Shown here in pieces: positions 1 through 11,070 of a stretch of DNA of 64,000 nt. The notes beneath the pieces are model-generated. The model saw only the letters and a list, made by a program, of their open reading frames with translations, had not been told where the DNA came from and did no database searches. Each line of letters begins with the position of its first letter. Position 1 is the stretch's first letter. The position numbers were made by a program, and so were the translations under genes. The DNA is taken from NCBI RefSeq assembly GCF_042453785.1, contig NC_091667.1, positions 36,634,001 through 36,698,000 of the forward strand. The letters are read 5' to 3'. The stretch comes from Malus domestica (lineage: Eukaryota; Streptophyta; Magnoliopsida; Rosales; Rosaceae).

Positions 1-52
1 GACGATCGGAGGGGCAGCCGCCCCTCCTTGCCCTGTTGTGGCTTCGCCACTG

Positions 53-83
<31 letters not shown>

Positions 84-877
84 GTATAACTATAGGCATG
101 CATGCATGATGCATGCAATTCATACATATGCATCAGAATTTAGAACTGAACTGCACCAAGATTAAGGAAATAATGAGCTAGGTAATTACCACAAAAGTGT
201 AACGAGGAGACAAAGCTTGGCAATGGAAGATGCCAACCGTAGACAATAGCAAGCCGACTACAAGTTGCAAGCTAATTAAAATACTCATGTTGATCGACGA
301 CGATATTGATGGCTGCTTACCGATCGATCGTCTTATAGCTGTATCTGTTATTACTACTAGTGATGATCACGGATTCACAGGAGTTGTGTAACTATTATTT
401 GGTCTCTATATTTCTGTTTATAACTGATGCAGTTCGCAGGAGTTGAGGACGGATATATATAGAGAGAGAGCTAAATAAAAGCGCAGGTGGCGATTATATG
501 TAATAAAAATAAAAATAAATTATTTAATTAACTGGTGAGGGTTAATCAAGCTATGCTAAGTAATAATTAGTGTGCTTCATGAAACATGTGCGCTTAATAT
601 CTTCACTATACAATGTTCTCTCATGTTTTTTCATTCCATGCAATCACAAAATTTTTACTGTTTATTAATATTATGTTGATCAATTAAACTTGGATTATAA
701 TCTTTAATTACGCAGCGCTATATTTCTAGATAAGTTTGAAGCTTATGTCAGCATGCCATATATTTCGGATTTGAATAGAATCCTCAGGGAAGAGATCTGG
801 CGAGGATCCAAATCCATATATTTCAACTTGTTGAGATTGAGAAGTCAGATCAAGGTTGAATTGGACAAGCCCAAAGA

Positions 878-1087
878 CGAAGAGCCATTATTCAATTATT
901 AATTAATAAGGAATTTTAACGAAAAATTAGTGTTGTATCCTAATCCATCAATTATTAATCCAGAGGGCGAAGAGCCATTATTCAATTATTAATTAATAGG
1001 GAACTTCAATTATTCAATTATTAATTAACAGGGAACCGTAATTAGAGGAGGACTTGTAAAAGTTAGTGTTGTGTCCTAATCCATCAT
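878..1087. repeat. Imperfect local duplication
   Basis: The segment beginning CGAAGAGCCATTATTC at about 878 recurs at about 967. Both copies end in a stretch reading AGTGTTGTRTCCTAATCC (927 and 1063). The second copy is longer because the AT-rich core (ATTATTCAATTATTAATT) is repeated again inside it. The first copy contains TTTTAACGAAAAATTAG, which resembles the end of the MITE family found at 1146-1268. Confidence 0.6.
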
Positions 1088-1145
1088 AAGAAGAGAAATA
1101 CCGCTTTTTAAACTGCATGACCATTATTCAATTATTAATTAATAT

Positions 1146-1268
1146 GAAACTTTAACGAAAAATCATATTTTTACACTAAAAGGTCAATCATGGTACAATT
1201 CATTTTACCTTTTATTTTGTCCTTATCATTAAAACTCAAAGTTTTCAAGTCATTATCATTAGTTTTCC
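1146..1268 (-). mobile_element. MITE family 1, copy A
   Basis: A short element in reverse orientation relative to copies at 9909-10062 and 43886-44036. Shared core features are the terminal TTTAACGAAAAA motif, an internal stretch matching ACTCAAAGTTTTCAAG and a CCTTATCATTAAAACTC block. It is flanked by an 11-bp direct repeat TTAATTAATAT at 1135-1145 and 1269-1279, read as the target-site duplication. It has no coding capacity. The TSD length of 9-12 bp over the three copies suggests a Mutator-like origin, which is inference. Confidence 0.75.
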
Positions 1269-1300
1269 TTAATTAATATCTATATGATGTCATAAATGGA

Positions 1301-1517
1301 TTTGGATCCCATCCGATCCAAATGGTGGGAATCCTAGGAATTTTCACATCTTAGTCATTCATTGTACATTGTGCGGTCATAAATTATTTGAATTTTTTAA
1401 TTTAAAATTAAACTCAAATAGTACGTGACGAAACTGACCGCACGATGTACGATGAACAACTATAATGTGAGGATTCCTAAGATCTCCACAAAGAGGATTC
1501 AGAGAGGATCCTCATCC
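1301..1517. mobile_element. Foldback MITE family 2, copy A
   Basis: An element of about 217 bp with long inverted repeats. The two arms converge on CATTGTGCGGTCA and its complement TGACCGCACGATG, and the outer ends read GGATCC...GGATCCTCATCC. It matches the better preserved copy at 59401-59623. The left arm has diverged more than the right, and no clear target-site duplication could be read. Confidence 0.65.
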
Positions 1518-2360
1518 ATCAGAAATGATCATATATATGGAGATTTTTTTAGTGTGCTTACAATACGGCCATGTACACCAAGTGTCATAGACTCACAATA
1601 CAAATGGTTGGAAGTTTTTTTTTCTTTTCCAAGGGTCGTGTTCCTAGTAATACACTGAATTTTTTTGTCCATATATAGTGTTTCATACCTAACAAATTTG
1701 TTAGGAAAACATCATCAATTTAGTTAACACTCAATGAAGAAGAAGAAGCGAATATGATTGTTCAAATTAAACATGATAACGAGATTTGAGCAATTAACGC
1801 AAATTGCAGCATGCCAAGCCAAACAGTTATTGGCGTCTAAGGCATTGACTGTACTAGGTTCATTCGTCCTTTTCTTTCGAGTTAATTGTACGATGAACCT
1901 TGGGATCAATCGAAAACAAGAATAAAAACAAGGGAAGGTCAATTGTTGCGGGCATGGGTTTGGGTTAGGTCACGAATCAGCAAAACACAATACCAACCTT
2001 CTACGTCAATGATTACTAGAGATCAAAGATTAATATGGTCAAGGAACACTCACGACATTATGATGCGGAGGAGAAATACTCTTTTGCAACTATTTTTCAG
2101 TTTTAGTAACATCACTTGTCTAGCTAATAAATGTTTGTCGCTTTTTCAAGATGTGTACATGTCGAAATTTCCAATAAAAATATTCCCGCATGGTCAGATG
2201 GTTGAAAGAGAGACTCTGCGCGTGGAGGTGGCGATGACTGGCTTTTGCATCTTATACGATTTTGATTAGTTTCATTTCGTGGAAGATCTAGAGGGCATTA
2301 CGTATGGAGCAAGCTACTTTTTTACTATTTACGGTATTGGTAAATGTTATAAGTACAAAA

Positions 2361-2439
2361 AAAGGTCGTACCCAGTGCAAAAGGCTCCCGCTTTACGCAG
2401 GGTCTGGGAAAGGTGAATGTCGGCTAGCTTTACCCCCAT
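2361..2439 (+). mobile_element. 79-bp retroposed segment with 14-bp TSD
   Basis: The insert runs AAAGGTCGTACCCAGTGC through GGCTAGCTTTACCCCCA and is bracketed by the identical 14-mer TTATAAGTACAAAA at 2347-2360 and 2440-2453. A duplication of that length next to an A-rich border is the hallmark of target-primed reverse transcription. The motif 'CAAAAGGCTCCCGCTTTACG' followed by 'CAGGGTCTGGGA' is one I recognise as widely dispersed in plant genomes as part of SINE-like elements. I do not assign a family name. Confidence 0.7.
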
Positions 2440-2608
2440 TTATAAGTACAAAACGATAAGAAAATTATTTATCAACAAGAGGAAAAGAGTGTAACTTGTA
2501 CAATAATATGCTCAAACTCCAGTTATTCACTCATCCCTAACCTATTTTTCTCATCCCTTGTTATCCACATATATTGCGTCTTACAATATACCTAAAGTTA
2601 TGCCATGT

Positions 2609-5582
2609 CTACGAATCGACCCGATCTTCATGACGTCCACAGTCCGAAACAGATGAAGAAGCCGCGATACTCTTTCCTTTGCCATCCAAAGATGCCATTG
2701 TTGGGCCCATGTCCACACTTTCCTTTGGTTTTGGTTTCTGTAAAACTTGAAGCTGATTCTGCAGGATCTGTACAAGAAAAGCGGTTACTAAGCGGGAGAA
2801 ATTGGGAGTAACGACCGCCACGTCACAACAAAAGTTATACATCTTCTCTTTAATACCTCAATCCGGTGCTGAAGAAGCTTTTTCTGGGCCTCCAGCGGAG
2901 AAGCTGTCAGATTTGGATCGCTGCCCAACCTCTCCCCATAGGCCAAGTTGGCTCCGGGGACAAACATGTAAGGTGGAAACTGAGAGAAGGACAAGTTTGC
3001 AGCTCCACCTTGGGCTGCAAGTTGTGGCTGTGATTGTCCAATAGAAGATTCTCCACCAGATTCAGTATTAGAGGAGTCAGCCGTATGTCTTTGAACCTGA
3101 GGAATCGCCGTATATCCAGGAGACCTGCATACAAGAGCACATAGTTTGTAAGGCTCTGGCATGCAGCATTCTATGCAGTGCAACATATCCAAAGTTTATG
3201 TATCAAGCACACTCTCACAAGCAACCTAGAAATAAATTAAAATACAATGGACACATATGATCACTCCACCAATAAATATGTAAACCTTAACTTAGGATAC
3301 AGGTGTCATTACCATACTAGTCTGTTTGCAGAAGGATATACATAAGACTTCTCATATATTGATGCAGCAGCAGCAGCAGCTCGGAGCCTGGCTTCATGTT
3401 GGCTCACATTATCACCCGCAACTCCACCACCCTGAGCCGTTGTGCCTGTCCCTGTTCCCAATTAAAATCATCAGTCAACTCGCCACAATTTTATACCGAA
3501 CAAAAGATCAGAGTCTCAAATGATCAAAATATATTACATAAACAAAGAGCATGAAATCCAACTGGCATTTTATTGGTGCCTTCGTTTTTCTTTACCCTCA
3601 ATAATTATCTTACATAAAGGAAAAGGAAATGTAAGTTTAAAAACTACAAAGTTCAGCAATTAAAAACTACAAAGTTCTTTTCCTTTAATAACCAAATATC
3701 CGACCTTATGGTTGTCACACAGAAACTAAAAGATACACCACAAATTGCACTGCTCAGAAGTTTACCCTGTTGATGAACATCTGACTGTGAACCCCTATGT
3801 CCAGCTGTACCTGTCCCACTGTCAGGAGGTACAACTAGGGCTCTGCAAGTAGGGCAGGTATGCTGTCGCTCTAACCATGATCGTAGGCAAGCGACATGAA
3901 AAAGGTGTCCACATAATAGTTTCTTGGCTGTTGTCATCTCTTCACGGCAAATGATACAAGTTGCATCACTTCTGCATATTGATAATCAACAACTAAGACT
4001 CCAAATGCAGAATTTGATAATTACAACACTTGGAAACTAATTAGACTTTAAACTTACGCATTAAGTTCTTCAGGCGTAGCATCTGGGAATCGATCATTCA
4101 TGTTTGATGTGAGCTTTCGATAACGAATATAATCAGCAATGCGAATCTTAAAGTTCCTAAATGTTTCATAGAGCTCACGTATCAAGTGCAATGGCACACC
4201 ATAGTACCTGGGATGGGACAATACTCCATGTCAATCAAGATAGAATAACCTCAGCTTATGCACGTCAACAAGCAAAATTCTCCCCATGCTTAAAATTTAA
4301 ATTGGTAGGATTTTGGTCCAACTACTGTATCATATTCTAACTTCATGCCCACAGCTTCTCCGCCACTACGGAGCCAAACACGTTGCATTCAACACAGATT
4401 GAGCCCAACATGTTCTCCAAATTGTGTCATATTTAGCAAAAAAAATGTGTGTGTAAGCAACTTATCTAAACCTAAAGATAAACAGAATACTCACGTGAAA
4501 ATCACGAGGAAGAAGCACAAATACAGAGACAAGTGAAGCAAGTCCCGAATAAGTTCCAAGTAGAACGTGTAGACAGGCTTCTTCTCCCATTGTCCCTCCA
4601 TAAGCATGTCAGTAACATAGAAAACATATTTCACAAATGTTGACACTGTTGTTGTTGCTAGTATCATGTACCTGAGATACAAAATCATGGACACTGTTAA
4701 ATGAGAAAGACGGAAGAATGCAGAAATTCATGACTTGTCCATATTATTGGTTTTCATATCTAATGTTTTCTGTATAATCCCATCACAACTATTAGTTCTC
4801 CCCTATTGCCTTTCGTACTCGACATAAATCATTCAATGCACCTTCATATCATTCGCCCTATCAACCACTTTCCATGACAACATAATAGACTTGCTCCACT
4901 CGTTTCCAATATAATGAAGCTTAATGCAATATTAACTATCAGATTAAAAAATGCCTAAGTTATCTGAGTGTGATCAAATAAAATGTAGCATGTTCCCAAA
5001 TGCAAACAAAAAGAATCAGAAATACAAAGCATTAAGATGGATCACTTACTCGAACGAAAAAAAGAGGGAAACCGAGGCCTTTTGTGTCCTTATCAAGTTG
5101 CTAATAGAACTGTACAAAAAGAGACTATCTAGAACAAGCAAGAAACCCAAAAAGGAGACAATCCGAACATGAGACAGCATGGGCACGGACGGAGTAGTCT
5201 CGATGTACTCAACCCTCTTCTGAGCCAACCAATGCAAAGCCTTGATTAACAACAGAGCTGTAACCATAGCAAGAAATGAGACCGAAAAGTCCTGCCTGAA
5301 AATAGTGATGGCAAAGAGGATTTCCATGACTTCCCGCCACGACTGCTCATTAAGCCTCTCAACCTCGGCTTCCCGGAGTGATCCAAGGAAGAGCTTTTTA
5401 GTCAATTGCCACATAGTACACATAATAACCAGACCCATGTTGAGAAGCAACACCAAGCTGATCTTCGACGTCGACAAATACACCATTGCCGGATAAAACT
5501 GGCCTCTACTGCTAAATGCATGATAAACAATCGCTAGGGTTGCTACCAAACTAACCCCGCCATAGGTTTGCAGCTTCATCAT
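2609..5582 (-). CDS. HRD1: ERAD-associated RING-H2 E3 ubiquitin ligase HRD1
   Basis: Membrane-embedded E3 ligase that ubiquitinates misfolded ER proteins during ER-associated degradation. Seven exons join in frame: 5582-5050, 4671-4495, 4207-4058, 3971-3766, 3451-3313, 3124-2857 and 2767-2609, giving 543 residues. The N-terminal half has hydrophobic membrane segments typical of HRD1 and the conserved stretch GSLREAEVERLNEQSWRE. A RING-H2 finger runs from C292 to C329 (CIIC, CGHLFH, C, CPTC). A six-Ala run (AAAAAA) and a Gln/Ser-rich tail follow. Two in-frame ATGs lie together at the start; I chose the first (5582). Length and order match plant HRD1A/HRD1B. It is head-to-head with the complex I gene at 6224. 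Family identity is very secure; which plant paralogue it is remains open. Confidence 0.95.
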
Positions 5583-6223
5583 TTTCCTCAAAACTAATCG
5601 ATAAGGTTGCTCTTACAGGCCAACTATTGACCAGTTTCCGATTCGGTTTCCAAACAGATTCAGATTAAATAATGTTACAGTGCCATCGAGGTGAGACCTA
5701 GAAATTCAAACAACACAAATGGAAATCCTAATCAAATCAAATGAGCCCTAAACCCGAAGCAAATATTAAAAATCGGAAATTGGAAAGCAATTTTGAGAAA
5801 GTAAACAATAATTTCATCTTAACAAATGAGAATTCATAGAAAAATTGAAGCAACTGAGAGTACCTGTGAGAAGCTCGCTCTGTGGAAATTTTGGGTTTTG
5901 TGCTGTTTCTTCTTCTTCCTCCCGGCTTTTATTTTCTCAGACAAACAAGAAAACAAAAGCAAAAAAATGCTGTCAGGCCAACAAAAAAAAAAAGGAAAAC
6001 AAAAATGATGTAAGTTTAACCAATGATTAATTGCCACGTGTGAAGGACTCAAACGGTACCCAATCCGAGTTTATTTAATCTTTCCGACCCGACCTAAATC
6101 CGAGCCCGTCAAAGATTAGCAACGGGCTGAGATCGAGAGCCTGGCCCGGGCCTCCTATCTTGTGTGCTTGCCTCCTGCGAGAAATACAGAGCGAGCTAGA
6201 GAGCGAGAGAGAGAGAGAAAGAA
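5583..6223. promoter_or_regulatory. Shared divergent promoter region (HRD1 / NDUFA12)
   Basis: Only 641 bp separate the start codons of two genes transcribed away from each other, so both 5' UTRs and core promoters must lie here. A GC-richer patch at about 6080-6165 and a (GA)n run at about 6196-6220 lie directly upstream of the NDUFA12 ATG, as in many plant 5' leaders. A TGCCACGTGTG sequence at about 6033 holds a CACGTG G-box core. No TATA box can be assigned with confidence. Confidence 0.5.
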
Positions 6224-8232
6224 ATGGCGACGGTGGTGAAGAGCGTCGTGAAGGCGATCAGAGAGAGAGGTCTCCGCAGCTACTTAAAGGAGCTCAAGGA
6301 GGATGGCTTCTTGTACGTTCTCTTTATCTATAGCTTTTTGAATCGATTGATTTATTCATTTTTGTTAATGTAATGCTTTTGGGGATGTCAAAGATGTAAA
6401 ATTTGCTTCTGCAACGTATGTGATTGGATGCCAAAAGCATCGTTGGTGTTTTTCTTATTGCACCTAGTGTTTCTGAATCCATTTTGTCCTCCTTGGTACC
6501 TGATAAATCAAACTGGGATGGCAAATCAGATATTGAATTTTCGATTTTGGGGTTTTCTTATTTTTGCTGCATTAAAAAAAGAAATAATTTTTGGAAGTTC
6601 GAAACTCCGAAAGGTGCTGAAGCAAACAGGTGTTGAGCTGGGTGGGTTGTGATAATTTTGTTGGTCTGTTCTCTGATGATAATCTGTTGGCTTGGTAGGA
6701 AAATGTAGGAAAGAAAACAAATTAAAAGCTAAAACATTTGTCATAAAGTTTTACTCTTTGGCTCTCAGGGACGATATCTTTTGCTATAATTGTAGTTTTG
6801 GGATTTGGAGCATTTTCTGATGTACAGTGTTCACTGAGATGTCTTTTAGTAGCTCGCTGAATGGCTCTTAAATTGCGTTTTTTGGTTTCGTATCCTATAT
6901 CTTTGATTCTTTATACTGTGCTGACTGTTTGTACTTTTCCAAAACTTGCAGAAACTGTATTTTCGATGGAAACCTTACGTAAGTTACATTACTTCCCTCA
7001 TACTTGATTTTCTTAACAAACGAGCATAAGTGCGTGTTTACATTATATTTAGAATTTTAGTTCATAATTCTGGAAGCTTGATACGGTTAATGGTTTCTCT
7101 TTTCTAAAGAAGACCATCTGAATTAACATTGAAATGAGGGATTACTTTTGCTTTGTTGTGGTTTTCAGGTTTTAATTGTGTTGGAATATTTTAGTCATTT
7201 TTGTTTCTCTAGTTTATCTAACAAATTTTATTTGATTGGTATAGGCAAACTAAGATCCACAATATTGGGGCAAGGCTTGTAGGTGTTGATCAAATTGGCA
7301 ATAAATATTATGAGAAGCTTGACACTCAATATGGTTAGTGTTTTCTACATTTACCCCAGCCTTTCTTACTATAGCAATAAGATATTTAGTTCTTTACTGC
7401 ACACTGAAGTTGTGCCGTTGGTGTCAATTAGCATTTCCAAGCACAAGCCATATTCAAATCATGATACAATTCTTGATCGTATGTATCTTTTCGAATCTTA
7501 ATTCCTTATTACTAAGTTTATGAAGGTAAAGAAATCATTTTACTTTCCTAGGAACTGTGCAAATTCCTCTTCCTGGTGGTACAAATGGTCCCATATTTCT
7601 CTGTAAGAATGTAAACAAATTACTGGTGGGGAACCTGGGGGTTGGCCAAGTAATTGAACACTGCTTATTTAGATGCTTACATGCCTTGGTGCATATGATT
7701 TCACCACATCCATGTGAGTTACCGCCATGAGTTATAAAGAAGGACCGTTCTAATTTTCCTCTTTGATGCATTGGGAAGGTCCATTGTTCAAAGTTTTGCA
7801 TTGCTTCAAGGTTATTGTAGTATGTATGCTCATTGCTCACAGCTTACTAATTGATTGGAGGGATTTTACAGGAAGACACAGATGGGTTGAATATGCAGAG
7901 AAGAGTCGCTACAACGCTTCTCAAGTACCACCAGAATGGCACGGTTGGCTGCACTACATAACCGATCATACGGGAGATGAGGCAAGTCCTGCATCCTTTT
8001 TAAATATTTGATCGCGTATGCTGTGAAAAAACTTGTTACATGTAGCTTACAAACAAATGAATTCCTGTTGCAGCTTTTGATGCTAAAACCAAAGAGGTAC
8101 AGCATTGAACACAAAGAGAATTTCACTGGGGAGGGTGATGAGTTTATTTACCATTCCAAAGGGCACAGCCTCAATCCGGGGCAGAGAGACTGGACCAGGT
8201 ACCAACCTTGGGAACCAGCCAAGAAGGAGTGA
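6224..8232 (+). CDS. NDUFA12: NADH dehydrogenase 1 alpha subcomplex subunit 12 (complex I, B17.2)
   Basis: Accessory subunit of mitochondrial respiratory complex I, on the matrix side. Exons 6224-6312, 6952-6978, 7245-7333, 7872-7981 and 8074-8232 join to give 157 residues, the usual length for the plant protein. Recognisable blocks are KIHNIGARLVGVDQIGNKYY, GRHRWVEYAEKSRYNASQVP, EWHGWLHYITDHTGDE and GDEFIYHSKGHSLNPGQRDW. Exon 2 is a 27-base micro-exon. The fourth intron starts with GC (GAG|GCAAGT) and ends TTGCAG; using the nearby GT instead would break the frame, so this is a GC-AG intron. Neighbours are the divergent HRD1 gene and, 2.8 kb downstream, the sugar transporter, an adjacency I also recall in Arabidopsis (At3g03100/At3g03090). 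Confidence 0.95.
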
Positions 8233-8816
8233 GTTGTTTCTATGGCACGTGCGTGCTCGAACTTGAAAAAATTCGGCAGTATTGTGCTGTGTATTCCTTT
8301 CGGTTAATAAATGGCATGTGAATCATGTGATAGCTGTGAATCTTTTGGATTGCTTGCTGTACGGAAATAACAGTCCTGAACTTCATAGTTTAATGAAATG
8401 CTGGTATTTTGATTTGTTGAGGGTAAATTATCTCAGTTCAAACCTGAAGGGTTGTGTTTCACAGTAAGAGTAGGAGCAATCTGCACTCGGTGGTGTTCTC
8501 GAGGCACGAAAGGGTCCGCTGTTAGAGTGAAACAGACAGATACACAAAGGGAAGTTGAGATCATGTTTGGATCTCTATATTCGGAGTTGAACAGACTTAG
8601 AAATTTGAGCCATTCAAAAGAGGGAGATACAAGTTGTTCAAGGGTTTGGTTTTGTGCAAAATGGGCCAGAGGGTTTGGTTTTGTGTAAGGAGAGCAAGTG
8701 GAATGGGCTATGGGAGAGGGGGAGGCGCATGATTTAAATGATTTAAATTGAGTGGTTTGGATTTTTCGATCCATCGGCTCCAGACACAAAGATTCAGAGA
8801 GGATCTCTATTCTATA

Positions 8817-9360
8817 AAGGTTTGAATGTCAAAATGGTCCCAGTGTTATAGTCACGTGGCAAATGTAGTCTGGTGTTTTTTATTTGACTAATTTAGTCCT
8901 CGTGTTTGTCTCTATTAGCCAATCAAGGATATTTCATTCAATCTCTTTTAAAAAATTCCTAAGAACAATTATATTATATATTATTACCTTTTTTCTTTAC
9001 AGAAAAATGCAAATCAATTAGAAATAACACATATAAGAGATAAAACTTCCAATCTGAAAAATGATTAAGGTTTTGACATAGAAAAGAGAGGGTAATGTTA
9101 GGGATGAGTCGGAAAATTGGAAGAAGAATAATTTATCTTTTAATTTTAATTTTTATTTCATTTTAAAATATTTTAAATCAAATAAATAATTTTATAAATA
9201 AGTTTATCATAATTTATAAAACAAATTACTGAAATTAGATAGAAATGTTCTTAATTGGCTAACGAAGATAAACATAAAACCAACTTGGCCAAATTGAAAA
9301 CACAAGGACTAGATTGACCTAATGACTAAAACACATATACCATTTCAACATTTAAGCCTT
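8817..9360. mobile_element. Long-inverted-repeat (foldback) element, family 4
   Basis: The left end (AAGGTTTGAATGTCAAAATGG) and the complement of the right end (AAGGCTTAAATGTTGAAATGG) pair, and similarity continues inward for roughly 130 bases on each side, through blocks such as TTAGTCCTCGTGTT / TAGTCCTTGTGTT and TTAGCCAATCAAG / TTAGCCAATTAAG. The centre is AT-rich and non-coding. Flanking CTATA is present on both sides (8812-8816 and 9361-9365), possibly part of the target-site duplication. The superfamily is not determined. Confidence 0.7.
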
Positions 9361-9847
9361 CTATAAATGGCATGCTTACATACAAAGAATAAGTTTAAAA
9401 TGAATGAAAAAGTAAGTGGATCACAGACATTGATTCACGGTATGGTAAAATGAAGAGTGTTGCTTGTGATTTACTCAGATATCTCTCTTTTTCATTTTTT
9501 TGTACCGATTTATGGCTTCTCCGATCATTTTAAATAAGCAAACGTGGCAAAAAGATTTCTCTGAATTTAATTGAGGGGAGTGAATGGACCGGAGAATGGA
9601 GAACTCACACTCACCACGAGTTGGCCTAACAAGCTCGTGAAGGAGAAGCTTACAAGTCGGCGCACACTGACCAGAAATAGTCGCGTTTTGATTAAGTAAT
9701 AACGTGGTATAATAACGAACCATGTAAAGTCCAACTTCCGCTACATTTCGCTTCTCGACATGCTTCTCTAATATTCTAGACAATAGATACATTTGCAATA
9801 AGCCATTACCAAAATGTTATGGCAATTTTTTACCTAAAAATCACATC

Positions 9848-10105
9848 TTACACCAAATTTAGAGTAAATTGTAGTAATGGATCTTCAATTTTAATCTAAT
9901 TAAAACAAAGGAAAACTAATAAAAATGGCTTAAAAACTTTGAGTATTAATGATAAGGACAAAATAAAGTGTAAGGTGAATAGTACCAGGATTGACTTTTT
10001 AGTGTAAAAATATGGTTTTTCGTTAAAATGAACAGTACCATGTGTTTTTCGTTAAAGTTCCCTTAAAACAATGGTATTTCAAATAAAAATCAAAGAGCAT
10101 AAATG
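9848..10105. mobile_element. MITE family 3 remnant, interrupted
   Basis: The stretch AGAGTAAATTGTAGTAATGG at 9861-9880 and its continuation on the other side of the copy-B insertion (CAATGGTATTTCAAATAAAAA, from 10069) together match one arm of the element at 19569-19900. The family 1 MITE at 9909-10062 splits it. Only one arm is recognisable; it fades by about 10105. Confidence 0.6.
9909..10062 (+). mobile_element. MITE family 1, copy B (nested)
   Basis: About 154 bp, forward orientation, ending in TTTTTCGTTAAAGTTCCC. Internal blocks include AATGATAAGGACAAAATAAAG and TTTTTAGTGTAAAAATATGG. It is flanked by the direct repeat TTAAAACAA at 9900-9908 and 10063-10071; with one mismatch the repeat extends to 12 bases. 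The insertion sits inside an older family 3 element, which gives the relative age of the two. Confidence 0.8.
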
Positions 10106-11070
10106 TAAATAATCCGTTGACGTAAACGAGAAATTAGCCAACCAACCAACCTCTCCCTTTTCTGATTCTGGGCTGGAGTGAGTGTTTGAGTCACGAGTCA
10201 TGACTCGGTGCTGCATGACATTGACCACTGCATCTGCATTTGTACGCACCTAACACACAACTTATGAACTTTATTATTACGACCCCATCTCGTCTTCCTT
10301 TCCAGTTCCAGCTTTCGATAACTTTCTCTATCACTTCTGATCACGCATCGATACAGATACAGATACAGATACGAATACGACAATATGATACGATGATACG
10401 GATAATCTTTAAAAACTAAGATACGATATGCTATAGATACGGCAAATAAAAAAGTATATAGCAGCAAAAATATACATTTTAAAACATAATTCATCATTTA
10501 AATTCAAGTACATTTGAGTTATTAGAGAATAAAAGATCGAAATCTAATCCTCTTTATACAGTAGAAGATATGTGAGAGTCATATTCATGGTTTTAATTAG
10601 AGGAAGCTCTTTGTATTTAACAACTTTCAATTATAGATGTTTCCTATTAATTTTTTTTTTCCTCATTATCTTTTTTGAAAGTGTAAATGTATCCTAAAAA
10701 CTGGATACATATTCTAAACGTAGGATACACGTATTTATCATGTCAAATTCGTATCTGTCAATCAAGATACATGTCGGACGAGTAGTGGGCAAGCATCGGA
10801 TACGGAATACGGGATACGGGACCAAACAGAAGTATCCGTGCATCATAGCTTCTGATTCTTTCCTACGCCCGACTACAAATATTGTAAATACCAAACAGGA
10901 CAGCAACCTCCCAACTCGGCTAGTTCGGTTTGTCAATAACTTGCCCTACTTAACTACCCTTCTCCTCCGTTCAATTCAGTTTCACAGACTTGTCGTTAAT
11001 CACCGTTGCGCTGCTCAGATTCATCACATAATTTCTGGGGAGCTGTTTGGTGCAGTGAACTGCAGCAGCA

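Larger units (their letters stand above)
1..2608. other. Intergenic, repeat-rich, no gene
   Basis: No coding region is supported here. The first 30 bases hold a GC-rich perfect hairpin (8-bp arms around a 4-base loop, 9-28), and the flanking bases resemble the tip of a transposable element cut by the window edge. An AT/ATGT microsatellite follows at about 51-88. There is a partly duplicated segment at 878-1087 and two MITEs back to back at 1146-1517, plus a short retroposed insert at 2361-2439. The remainder is AT-rich sequence in which I see nothing. The 3' end of the HRD1 gene lies just to the right. Confidence 0.7.
8233..11070. other. Intergenic, MITE-rich, no gene
   Basis: Contains the foldback element at 8817-9360, the nested pair of MITEs at 9848-10100, and a scrap at about 8783-8808 (ACAAAGATTCAGAGAGGATC) matching one end of the GGATCC foldback family. 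From about 10340 to 10830 the sequence is enriched in GATACR/GATACG words, including CAGATA tandem units at 10350-10372, and reads like decayed simple-sequence or tandem-repeat DNA. The last 200 bases should hold the promoter and 5' UTR of the sugar transporter. Confidence 0.6.

Noticed and set aside
10340-10830. GATACG-rich stretch as satellite or centromeric repeat
   Set aside because: The words are scattered without a fixed period, so no tandem array could be defined.
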